A stretch of 17,583 nt of DNA from an uncultured Prevotella sp. GTDB lineage: Bacteria; Bacteroidota; Bacteroidia; Bacteroidales; Bacteroidaceae. Position 1 is the first letter of the stretch; every line of letters begins with the position of its first letter. Of this stretch, positions 1-7,917 are shown piece by piece. A program made the translations under genes and the position numbers. The notes under the pieces were generated by a model. That model was not told the origin of the DNA. It ran no database searches and saw nothing but the letters and a program-made list of their open reading frames with translations. The stretch spans positions 1 to 17,583 of the forward strand of contig UQQN01000047.1 in assembly GCA_900543155.1 (NCBI GenBank), read 5' to 3'.

Positions 1-7
1 TACCTTA

Positions 8-164
8 TCTCACCCCTAATGGGGTGACCCATTAAAATAACACACGAATTGAGGCGTTTTATGCGTTTATTATTGTTGAATATCAACTATTTACGATGTT
101 ATTTTTTTCAAATATCAATCATAAAAAATCATGGATTTTGAACACCCTATCTAATGGGGTGAGG
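8..164 (+). repeat. MITE-like interspersed repeat, copy A
   Basis: An AT-rich element of about 157 bp that begins with the palindrome TCACCCCTAATGGGGTGA (10-27) and ends near a related motif, CTAATGGGGTGAGG (151-164), so the ends are roughly inverted (CTCACCCC at both when read inward). It has a diverged copy at 10949-11105 (about 78 of the first 100 positions match without gaps, counted by eye from position 1) and a partial copy at 13738-13810. No reading frame is apparent. The size, inverted ends and absence of coding suggest a non-autonomous miniature element or a REP-type repeat. This is inference from the internal copies only. Confidence 0.6.
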
Positions 165-181
165 CTGGCGCGTGAAAAATC

Positions 182-231
182 TATCAAATATCATGCAGAA
201 CAAAATTATGGATCTTGAAATCCAACCTAAT
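182..231 (+). repeat. Partial, degenerate copy of the same repeat family
   Basis: The stretch TATCAAATATCATGCAGAAC followed by an ATTATGGAT..TTGAAAT pattern resembles the right half of copy A (about 108-150) and especially the copy at 13764-13805, which also has ATGCAGAA then ATTATAGATTTTGAA. It lies directly after copy A in the same orientation, giving a tandem arrangement of a full and a partial element. A homopolymer of nine C residues (233-241) follows it immediately. Confidence 0.4.
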
Positions 232-302
232 GCCCCCCCCCTTCCCTCCACGTCCCCATAAACTTTTATCCGCATAATCTCGTATTTACACCAAATATAA
301 TG

Positions 303-310
303 TAACTTTG
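303..310 (+). promoter_or_regulatory. Bacteroidota -7 box of the sensor/regulator gene
   Basis: TAACTTTG fits the Bacteroidota -7 consensus TAnnTTTG. Its last base lies 27 nt before the ATG at 338, giving a predicted leader of about 20-25 nt. No good TTTG/TTG -33 element is seen at the expected distance (about 279-282), so the promoter call rests on the -7 box alone. Confidence 0.5.
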
Positions 311-337
311 CCACAGCAACTCTTTCTATACCGCCTT

Positions 338-3106
338 ATGAAAAAAATTATACTTTACCTATTTTATGCGGTGATGGTCGTGATGACTGTGGCTTGCAAC
401 TCTGATAATAGTACTTCCTATCACATAGGTGTGGCACAAACATCAAACGATGCTTGGTGCCAACAAATGGACGCGGAAATGTTGCGTGAGGCTTCGTTTA
501 ATAAACGAAAAGTAGAACTCGACATTCGTTCGTGTTATATGAATCCACAGCTTCAAAAAGCGCAAATCGACAGTTTGGTCAATAAGGGTATTGACTTGTT
601 AGTTGTTGCACCGTGCGATTCTGCTATAAATTCTCAAATAAAATCAGTTATAGAGCGTGGCATTCCAGTTGTTGTGCTTGGGCAGAGTGTGCCCATAAAA
701 AACTATACAGCCTTAATAAGCTTTGATAACTATGATTTAGGACGTGACATAGGTTCGTATGTAGCACATACACTCAATGACCAAGGAACAATCGTGGAAC
801 TTATGGGCGATGCCAAAAGCCGTGTGGCACAACAACGCCATAAAGGATTGCACGATGTGCTCAAAAATAATCCTAACGTAAATATAATAGCTCAATGCTA
901 CATAGGGTGGGAGGGATTACACCTTGAAACCCAACTCGACTCTCTGTTTAATGCAGGCATTGTGCCTGATATTATTATAGCCCCCAATGATCGTACAGGT
1001 GTGCGCGTGAATGACTTGGCAAAGAAACGTAATCTTCATCACATTAAGGTGGTTGGGGTAGATGGTTTGAATGTGTCTGATGGGGGATTGTATAATGTGG
1101 AGAATGGTCAACTTTTTGCCACTTTTGTATACCCTACAGGTGGCGATAAAGCCATTCAAATAGTCTTGCAAATTTTGCAAAACACCCCCTATAAGCGCGT
1201 CACCGAACTCACTCCTACCATAATCAATGCATCGACCATGCGTGTGTTTCGTATGCAATTCAATCAGATGGCAGAAAAAGATCGTCGCCTTATGCAGATG
1301 GACACCGTGATTGACAAATCGCTCTCTGAAAACTCCATGCAACACATGCTTCTCATAGCCAGCGCCATTATCATCCTTCTTATTGGGGTTACGTTGGTTA
1401 TTGGCATTAAGGCATACTACGTGAGTATGTACCGCAACAAAATGCTCGACCTTCAAAAACGAAGGCTCGAACAACAACATAATCAGTTGGTTGCAGTCAC
1501 CCACGACCTTGAAAAAAAAACCGAGGAACTTGAAGAAAGTACACGCCAAAAGTTGAGCTTCTTTACAGGGGTTTCGCACGACCTACGTACTCCCCTAACG
1601 CTTATTTCTGCCCCTATAGAACAATTGTGCAATGCGCCCAATCTTACCCCCGAGCAATACCACCTGCTCTATATGGTGCGAACCAACACCCGTACTTTAA
1701 TTCGTATGGTAGGACAGATGCTCGATTTTAGAAAGTTCGAAGAGGGTAAACTCCGTCTTAACACCACCTTGGTGCGCATAGACCAAGCACTTATAGGATG
1801 GTGTGATTCGTTTCGTGTGATAGCTAACCAAAAGTTGATTCGCTATAAAATCAATTTTGTGCAGCCAAACAACGTCGACTTGCTTCGTTGTACAGTAGAC
1901 CGTGCCAAAATGGAGAGTGTGGTTTATAACATTCTTTCGAATGCCTTTAAATATACGCCCGAAGGTGGTAATATTGAGGTTAATGCGCACATTGAGGTTT
2001 TGGCAGACCATAAGAACCAATTAGTTGTGGAATTTAAAGATTCGGGTAAAGGCATTGCAGCCGAAAAGCTGTCTCATATTTTTGACCAATTCTATCAAGC
2101 CGATGTGAGCAACGATGGTTCTGGTATAGGACTTGCCATTGTGAAGATTTTTGTGGAGTTGCATGGTGGAACCATACATGCAGAAAGCCAATTGGGCAAG
2201 GGAACACAAGTCATTATTACCATTCCTTGTACACAACCCAAGACCAATATTCAGCCCTCCGACAACGAAGAAGCCGATGAATCCCAATCAATCGCATCTA
2301 TGCCCGCATTGTCGCAAATAGGTAACGAGGTGGCAGAACCTCAGAAGTTGCCCGAAGTACTTATTATTGACGATAATGAAGACATTCGCAGCTATCTCAC
2401 CCTGCTGCTTAAAGACAAATACACCGTAACCTGTGCAGCCAATGGACAAGAGGGCTTGCAAAAAGCTTTACGTATAGTGCCCGATGCCGTGATATGCGAT
2501 GTCATGATGCCCGAAATGGATGGTTGGGAAGTATGTAAAAAACTGAAGAGCGATGCACATACTGCACAAATTCCTGTGATGCTACTCACAGCTTGTTCGC
2601 TCGATGAACAACGCATCAAGGGGTTAGAGTGTGGCGCAGACTCTTATGTGTCAAAGCCTTTTAGTCCTGAGGTATTCTGTGTGCAACTCAAAAATCTTAT
2701 TGCCAACCGTCAGCGTCTGCGCGAATATTTCGACAACAAGTCTATGTTCGCACCCCCCAATATCGAGAGCATAGACAAAGACTTTATGCAACAGTTGTTG
2801 CAATGTATTGGCAATAAAATGCATGAATTTGATTTCACAGTCGAGAAGTTGGCAGGTCTTATGGGTATGGATCGCACCCAACTATATCGTAAGGTAAAAA
2901 GTTTAACAGGCACCACCCCCGTAGAACTCTTACGTGTGGAGCGTTTAAAGAAGGCAGCCGAATTACTTACACGCACCGAACTAAATGTTTCACAAATTGC
3001 ATATGAAGTAGGTTTCGCTACCCCCAGCTACCTCACACGTTGCTTTAAGGAATATTTTAATATGACCCCAGTGGAATATAAAGAAAAGAAGAAAAACAAA
3101 GGTTAA
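338..3106 (+). CDS. Hybrid two-component sensor/regulator with periplasmic sugar-binding-protein-like domain (BT1754 type)
   Basis: One-piece signalling protein of 922 aa, predicted in the inner membrane. Order: N-terminal signal/anchor (about 1-20); periplasmic type-1 binding-protein domain like ribose-binding proteins (about 30-305, starting YHIGVAQTSNDAW); membrane segment 337-361; coiled coil about 365-405; HisKA with the phosphorylated His414 in SHDLRTPL; HATPase with N-box Asn535, DSGKG from Asp568 and GSGIGLAI from Gly594; receiver with Asp721 in CDVMMPEMDGW; and AraC-type HTH about 815-918. All catalytic motifs look intact. The ATG at 338 is preferred to the upstream TTG at 308 because 308 overlaps the -7 box and 338 begins a clean hydrophobic signal (MKKIILYLF). 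VACNS resembles a weak lipobox, but a signal anchor fits the topology better. The family is known from the Bacteroides fructose sensor BT1754; the ligand here is unknown. No target operon is visible beside it. Confidence 0.93.
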   Translation: MKKIILYLFYAVMVVMTVACNSDNSTSYHIGVAQTSNDAWCQQMDAEMLREASFNKRKVELDIRSCYMNPQLQKAQIDSLVNKGIDLLVVAPCDSAINSQIKSVIERGIPVVVLGQSVPIKNYTALISFDNYDLGRDIGSYVAHTLNDQGTIVELMGDAKSRVAQQRHKGLHDVLKNNPNVNIIAQCYIGWEGLHLETQLDSLFNAGIVPDIIIAPNDRTGVRVNDLAKKRNLHHIKVVGVDGLNVSDGGLYNVENGQLFATFVYPTGGDKAIQIVLQILQNTPYKRVTELTPTIINASTMRVFRMQFNQMAEKDRRLMQMDTVIDKSLSENSMQHMLLIASAIIILLIGVTLVIGIKAYYVSMYRNKMLDLQKRRLEQQHNQLVAVTHDLEKKTEELEESTRQKLSFFTGVSHDLRTPLTLISAPIEQLCNAPNLTPEQYHLLYMVRTNTRTLIRMVGQMLDFRKFEEGKLRLNTTLVRIDQALIGWCDSFRVIANQKLIRYKINFVQPNNVDLLRCTVDRAKMESVVYNILSNAFKYTPEGGNIEVNAHIEVLADHKNQLVVEFKDSGKGIAAEKLSHIFDQFYQADVSNDGSGIGLAIVKIFVELHGGTIHAESQLGKGTQVIITIPCTQPKTNIQPSDNEEADESQSIASMPALSQIGNEVAEPQKLPEVLIIDDNEDIRSYLTLLLKDKYTVTCAANGQEGLQKALRIVPDAVICDVMMPEMDGWEVCKKLKSDAHTAQIPVMLLTACSLDEQRIKGLECGADSYVSKPFSPEVFCVQLKNLIANRQRLREYFDNKSMFAPPNIESIDKDFMQQLLQCIGNKMHEFDFTVEKLAGLMGMDRTQLYRKVKSLTGTTPVELLRVERLKKAAELLTRTELNVSQIAYEVGFATPSYLTRCFKEYFNMTPVEYKEKKKNKG

Positions 3107-3115
3107 GCATTACAC

Positions 3116-3187
3116 ACTATTGCATAATGTTGGGTTGTTAAGTTTTCAGTTTCAGCACTGTTTTAACTACTTACATTGTGCAATAGT
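3116..3187 (+). terminator. Long imperfect hairpin after the sensor/regulator gene
   Basis: ACTATTGCATAATGT (3116-3130) pairs with ACATTGTGCAATAGT (3173-3187) at 14 of 15 positions, the exception being a T-G pair. The stem resumes with GTTGTTAA (3134-3141) against TTAACTAC (3163-3170) at 7 of 8. TGTTTTATAC follows. It begins 10 nt after the stop codon at 3106, so it probably ends or stabilises the upstream transcript. The stem is longer and more AT-rich than a classical intrinsic terminator, so a repeat-derived hairpin is the alternative. Confidence 0.5.
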
Positions 3188-3230
3188 TGTTTTATACTAT
3201 AATGTATACTATGGATATGTAACCCTTATT

Positions 3231-3262
3231 TTTGTTTATTCCCACAATATCCCCTATATTTG
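3231..3262 (+). promoter_or_regulatory. Bacteroidota promoter of tamB
   Basis: TTTG (3231-3234) and TATATTTG (3255-3262) match the -33 and TAnnTTTG -7 elements with a 20-bp spacer. The -7 box ends only 4 nt before the ATG at 3267, so transcription should start at or very near the start codon, predicting a leaderless or nearly leaderless mRNA. This also argues against using any start upstream of 3267. Confidence 0.65.
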
Positions 3263-3266
3263 CAAC

Positions 3267-6200
3267 ATGAAGCAAATGAAAACCCTAAAAAAAATAGCAA
3301 AATGGCTTGGCATTGCGGTGGCTACCCCCATCGTGCTTTTCTTGGTGCTTGCCATTATGCTCTACATACCGCCCATACAAAACTTTGCAGTGCATCGTGT
3401 GGCTGCTTATTTGTCTGAGAAGATGGATATGCATATAACCATCGACAAAGTGCGATTGGCTTTTCCGCTCGATTTAGCGGTACACCACATGACAGCTGTG
3501 GAAAAAGGCGATACGTTGATCAATGCAAATCATGTAAGACTCAACGTAAAACTACTCCCCCTCTTTGAAGGCCGTGCCGACATTGATGGGGTAGAAGTGT
3601 ATGGGTTGAAACTCGACACAAAAAGCTATATATCTGATACACGTATAGTGGGCGTTGCCGACGAACTAACCGCCTCAGCACATGGGGTAGATTGGAAAAA
3701 AGAAATAATAAACGTAAACCATGTAAAACTGCGTAATGCTGATGTCAATGTGCTACTGAGTGATACGGCTCAGAAAGATACTACCGAAAGTCATGCCCAA
3801 TGGAATATAGGTGTAGAGAAAGCCGACATTGAAAATTCTAAAATACACCTACAAATGCCAGGTGACTCCATGCGTATTTTTGCCAATATCGGCAAAGCCG
3901 CATTGCGAGGTGGTTGCTTTGATATAGGCAGAAATTATTATGCCGTACAGCGTTTCGACCTACAGCGTTCGGCAGCCAACTACGACTTGCCTTATGAGCG
4001 TCCTGTGCGTGGCATAGATGTAAACCACATCGCATTGACCCACCTCTCGGCAGGCATCGATACACTTAGTTATAATGCCGATGGTGTGTTACGTGCAGGT
4101 ATACGTGGACTTACGTTAAAAGAAAAATGCGGACTGCATGTTACCCAACTGTTAGGTAGCATCTATATGGATTCTACCCAACTGCGTGTGCCCGGACTAA
4201 AGCTGCGCACCACAGCCTCACGCTTGGATGCTGATGTAGCTTTCGACTTTTGTTCATTCAGTGTCAATAAAGGAGGACATTGTCGTGCTTTGCTCGATGC
4301 TGAAATAGGATACGATGATATAGCAAACCTAAGTTTGGGCTATGTAGATAAAAAATATTTGCGTGTGTTGCCCCATCGTCCCCTTAGTATAAAGGGTGAG
4401 GTAAGTGGAAACATTGACCATTTGCGCATTGGCAAACTCAATGTCAACTTGCCCGGAGTTGCCAACCTTAGCTCAAACGGACACGTAAACTACGCACTCC
4501 ACGATTGGCGTAACGGACGCCTCAACTTTAATTTGCGCACACAGAATTTAGCAGCAGTGCGCCAACTGTTGCCAAAGTCTGTGCTGCAGTCTGTATCTGT
4601 GCCCAATGGCATAGGTGCACGTGGCAATGTCACATTCAATGGCAATAATTATGCAGCTAGCATAAATGCAACTTGTGGCAGAGGCTCGTTAGTGGCAAAG
4701 GCACAGGTAAACACACGCAGCGAGGCTTATCAACTGAAAGCCCGTGCCAACCATTTCCCCATAGCCCAAATTGTGCGCGGTGTACCTGTGGGTCCCTTCT
4801 CAGGCAATATCCAAGCCACAGGACATAATTTCGACGTACTCTCTCCCCGTGCCACGCTTCGCGCTGATGTGCGTGCCGATGCTTTGCACTATGACCATTA
4901 CGACTTGAGTGGATTAAAGTTGGGTGCAAATTTACAGGGTGGACATGCTCATGCACACATCGACATGAACAATCCCTTGTTGCAAGTGAATGGTGACCTT
5001 GAAGCATTGATTACTGCAAAAGATTATGATGCGCAGTTAAAACTCTCAGTGCCCCACATCGACTTGTTGCGATTAGGACTGATAACCGACACGCTGAGTT
5101 TGGCTACAAACATAGATTTGCATTTTAATACAAACAAAAAATTCACAGCATATAGTCTCAATGGCAGCATACGCGACAACTATTTTACCACACCGCGTAT
5201 GGGCGCACAAGCCAAAGATATTTACTTAGACTTTGGCACAAACCGCGACACCACCACAGCCATGGTTTCGGCAGGCGACCTCTATCTTAATCTAGGTGCC
5301 AAGGGCGATGTGCCATATCTCACCAAAGATTTAACTCGTTTTGCCACAGAATTAGGCAAAGAACTCAAAACATACAACCTCGATCAAGAAAAGCTTAAAA
5401 CCATTTTGCCCCACATCAATCTAAAGTTGCGTGCAGGGCAGAACAATCCGCTTTATAACTTGGCACACATGAAGGGCTATACCTTTAACTCAGCCTACAT
5501 CGACTTACAAGCCAATCCCACTGTGGGCATGAAGGGCGATGCACGCATGGGAGCAATTCGTGTGGGTGCTTTATTGCTCGATACGGTCGACATGCACATC
5601 TTCCAAGACTCTACGGGCGTGCAAATGGCAGGATTGGTAAAGAATAATCGCAAGAACCCCAATCCGCTTGAAGTTCGCATGAAATCGTACCTGTTGAAGG
5701 CAGGTGCAGGCGTAGAGTTGAGCTATTTCGACCGCACGGGACGTTGTGGCGTGAACCTTGGTTTGCAAGCTTCATTGCAAGACGATGGCATCAATATAAA
5801 CCTTTATCCGCACAATCCCGTGTTGGCATATCGCAAGTTCACGGTAAACGACAATAACTATGTGTTTATTGACAAAAACAACCTTGTGCGGGCTGACTTA
5901 AACCTATTGGCTGATGATGGCACAGGTCTAAAACTTTATGGTGAACCAAAAGATTCGGTGAACGATTTAACCGTAAGTGTGAACCAAGTAAACCTTACCG
6001 AACTCTCTACCGTAATTCCTTTTATGCCTCAATTAAGTGGTATGTTGAGTGGCGATATCCACGTAACAGAAGATCAAGGTTCAAAACAGTTCTCGGCAAT
6101 GGCTTCGTTGCAAGCCGATGGCTTTAAATATGAAGACACCCCATTAGGCAACGTAGGCATTGATGCCTTATATCTGCCTAAGACAGGAGGCGAGCACCAT

Positions 6201-7859
6201 GCTTCAGCCTTTATTAGCTCGAATGGCGAAGAAGTATTGGCTTGCAATGGTACCTACTTCGACCGCGATGGAGGGGTATTCGAGGGTGATGCCCAATTAC
6301 ACGATTTTCCGCTGCAATTACTTAACGGCTTTATGAGTGGAACCGATGTGGCACTTAAAGGTATTGTAGGGGGTGAACTCACTCTGCGTGGTTCGGTCAA
6401 TAAACCCGAAATAAATGGTTCGCTCGACTTAGACAGCACACATATCTACTCCGACGAATATGGCTTCGATTTCTTGACCGATGAACGTGCCTTGAAAATA
6501 GAAAATAGCCGTATTCTTTTCGACAATTACAACCTCTATTCTACGGGCAAAAATCCACTTGTGCTGAATGGTACTTTCGATATGTCAAACTTTGAGCGCA
6601 TGCGTTTAGACTTCACGATGAAGGCAAACGACTTTGAGTTAATCAACACGCGCAAAAAGGCAAAGTCTATGGTATTTGGCAAGGTGTATGCCAACTATAA
6701 TGGCACCCTAAAAGGCACTATTGATGACCTTGCTATCAAAGGTAAACTTGAGGTACTCGACCGCACTGATGTAACTTATGTGCTTAAAGATTCTCCCCTT
6801 TCGGTAGACGACCGTTTGCACGACTTGGTGCAATTCACCGACTTTAGCGACTCAACAGCAGTCGAAGATAAAAAGCCCATAGCTACTACGGGTGTCGATA
6901 TCACACTCGGCATATCTATTAGCGATGCAGCCCTCTTCCATTGCAATCTTAGTGAAGATGGTCAGAGCTATGTGAAACTTGAAGGCGGTGGTAACCTTAC
7001 GCTACGTATGACCCCACAAGGCGATATGCGTATGACGGGACGCTTTACTACCAACAGTGGCGAAATGAAATATCAGTTGCCCATTATTCCGCTCAAGACC
7101 TTCCAACTTGTGCAAGGGTCTTATGTTGAGTTTACGGGCGACGTAATGAATCCTACGCTTAATATTGCAGCCAAAGAGCGTACCAAGGCAGTGGTTACAG
7201 AAAACGACCGACAACGTTCGGTGGCATTCGATGTGGGTGTAAAAATCACCAAACCACTTAATGACATGGGGTTAGAGTTTACCATCGAGGCACCCGAGGA
7301 TTTGAATATCCAAAATCAGTTAGCCACCATGTCTACCGAACAACGTGGTAAAACTGCTGTAACCATGATGGCTACGGGCATGTATATGACCGACGAAACC
7401 ATGCTTTCGGGTTCAGGCTTCCAAGCAAACAATGCCCTCAACGCTTTCTTGCAGAGCGAAATTCAAAACATTGCAGGTTCGGCGCTCAAAACCATCGACA
7501 TAAACCTAGGTGTAGAAAGCGGTACGTCAGACATGGGTACCTCTACTACCGACTACTCCTTCCAATTCGCCAAGCGTTTTTGGGGCAATCGCATTAGTGT
7601 GATTATAGGTGGTAAGGTCTCAACAGGTTCTGATGCCCAAAATTCAGCCGAAAGTTTCATCAACAATGTGTCGGTGGAATATCGCTTAGACCAAGGCGCC
7701 ACACGCTATGTAAAGGTGTTCTATGACCGTGATACACAAGACCCGCTCGAAGGACAACTCACCAAAACAGGCGTCGGTCTTGTGTTACGACGTAAAACCG
7801 ACCGCTTAGGCGAACTGTTTATTTTCAAAAAGAAAAAAAGCACAAGCAAAACACGATAA
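3267..7859 (+). CDS. tamB: Translocation and assembly module protein TamB (DUF490 family)
   Basis: A 1530-aa AsmA/TamB-like protein. One N-terminal membrane segment (about residues 12-34, WLGIAVATPIVLFLVLAI) is followed by a very long periplasmic part rich in short beta-strands, as expected of the hydrophobic groove of bridge-like lipid-transfer proteins, and a C-terminal DUF490/TamB domain (roughly the last 450 residues, including the final beta-rich segment after MMATGMYMTDE). Family members anchor in the inner membrane, reach across the periplasm to a BamA-family barrel, and take part in outer-membrane protein assembly and phospholipid transport. The partner gene follows 58 nt later. The ATG at 3267 was chosen because the promoter ends at 3262 and the preceding 49 codons of open frame run through the upstream hairpin and promoter; ATG 3276 is equally possible. 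Length is normal for Bacteroidota members. No disruption is seen. Confidence 0.9.
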   Translation: MKQMKTLKKIAKWLGIAVATPIVLFLVLAIMLYIPPIQNFAVHRVAAYLSEKMDMHITIDKVRLAFPLDLAVHHMTAVEKGDTLINANHVRLNVKLLPLFEGRADIDGVEVYGLKLDTKSYISDTRIVGVADELTASAHGVDWKKEIINVNHVKLRNADVNVLLSDTAQKDTTESHAQWNIGVEKADIENSKIHLQMPGDSMRIFANIGKAALRGGCFDIGRNYYAVQRFDLQRSAANYDLPYERPVRGIDVNHIALTHLSAGIDTLSYNADGVLRAGIRGLTLKEKCGLHVTQLLGSIYMDSTQLRVPGLKLRTTASRLDADVAFDFCSFSVNKGGHCRALLDAEIGYDDIANLSLGYVDKKYLRVLPHRPLSIKGEVSGNIDHLRIGKLNVNLPGVANLSSNGHVNYALHDWRNGRLNFNLRTQNLAAVRQLLPKSVLQSVSVPNGIGARGNVTFNGNNYAASINATCGRGSLVAKAQVNTRSEAYQLKARANHFPIAQIVRGVPVGPFSGNIQATGHNFDVLSPRATLRADVRADALHYDHYDLSGLKLGANLQGGHAHAHIDMNNPLLQVNGDLEALITAKDYDAQLKLSVPHIDLLRLGLITDTLSLATNIDLHFNTNKKFTAYSLNGSIRDNYFTTPRMGAQAKDIYLDFGTNRDTTTAMVSAGDLYLNLGAKGDVPYLTKDLTRFATELGKELKTYNLDQEKLKTILPHINLKLRAGQNNPLYNLAHMKGYTFNSAYIDLQANPTVGMKGDARMGAIRVGALLLDTVDMHIFQDSTGVQMAGLVKNNRKNPNPLEVRMKSYLLKAGAGVELSYFDRTGRCGVNLGLQASLQDDGININLYPHNPVLAYRKFTVNDNNYVFIDKNNLVRADLNLLADDGTGLKLYGEPKDSVNDLTVSVNQVNLTELSTVIPFMPQLSGMLSGDIHVTEDQGSKQFSAMASLQADGFKYEDTPLGNVGIDALYLPKTGGEHHASAFISSNGEEVLACNGTYFDRDGGVFEGDAQLHDFPLQLLNGFMSGTDVALKGIVGGELTLRGSVNKPEINGSLDLDSTHIYSDEYGFDFLTDERALKIENSRILFDNYNLYSTGKNPLVLNGTFDMSNFERMRLDFTMKANDFELINTRKKAKSMVFGKVYANYNGTLKGTIDDLAIKGKLEVLDRTDVTYVLKDSPLSVDDRLHDLVQFTDFSDSTAVEDKKPIATTGVDITLGISISDAALFHCNLSEDGQSYVKLEGGGNLTLRMTPQGDMRMTGRFTTNSGEMKYQLPIIPLKTFQLVQGSYVEFTGDVMNPTLNIAAKERTKAVVTENDRQRSVAFDVGVKITKPLNDMGLEFTIEAPEDLNIQNQLATMSTEQRGKTAVTMMATGMYMTDETMLSGSGFQANNALNAFLQSEIQNIAGSALKTIDINLGVESGTSDMGTSTTDYSFQFAKRFWGNRISVIIGGKVSTGSDAQNSAESFINNVSVEYRLDQGATRYVKVFYDRDTQDPLEGQLTKTGVGLVLRRKTDRLGELFIFKKKKSTSKTR

Positions 7860-7869
7860 GACAATGAAT

Positions 7870-7896
7870 AGGGTGGTTCTATTTTAAAACCACCCT
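7870..7896 (+). terminator. Stem-loop between tamB and tamL
   Basis: AGGGTGGTT (7870-7878) pairs perfectly with AACCACCCT (7888-7896) around a 9-nt A/T-rich loop, inside the 58-nt gap between the two genes. No T-tract follows (GCCAAAACC), so it is unlikely to be an efficient terminator. A partial terminator, an mRNA-stabilising hairpin for the tamB end, or a processing site are all compatible. Confidence 0.5.
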
Positions 7897-7917
7897 GCCA
7901 AAACCAACCATTGCATC

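Noticed and set aside
917..1579. 220-aa - strand frame.
   Set aside because: Antisense shadow of the hybrid sensor gene; no motif.
3120..3266. N-terminal extension of TamB by 49 codons.
   Set aside because: It would encode the upstream hairpin and the promoter; the normal TM start lies at 3267/3276.
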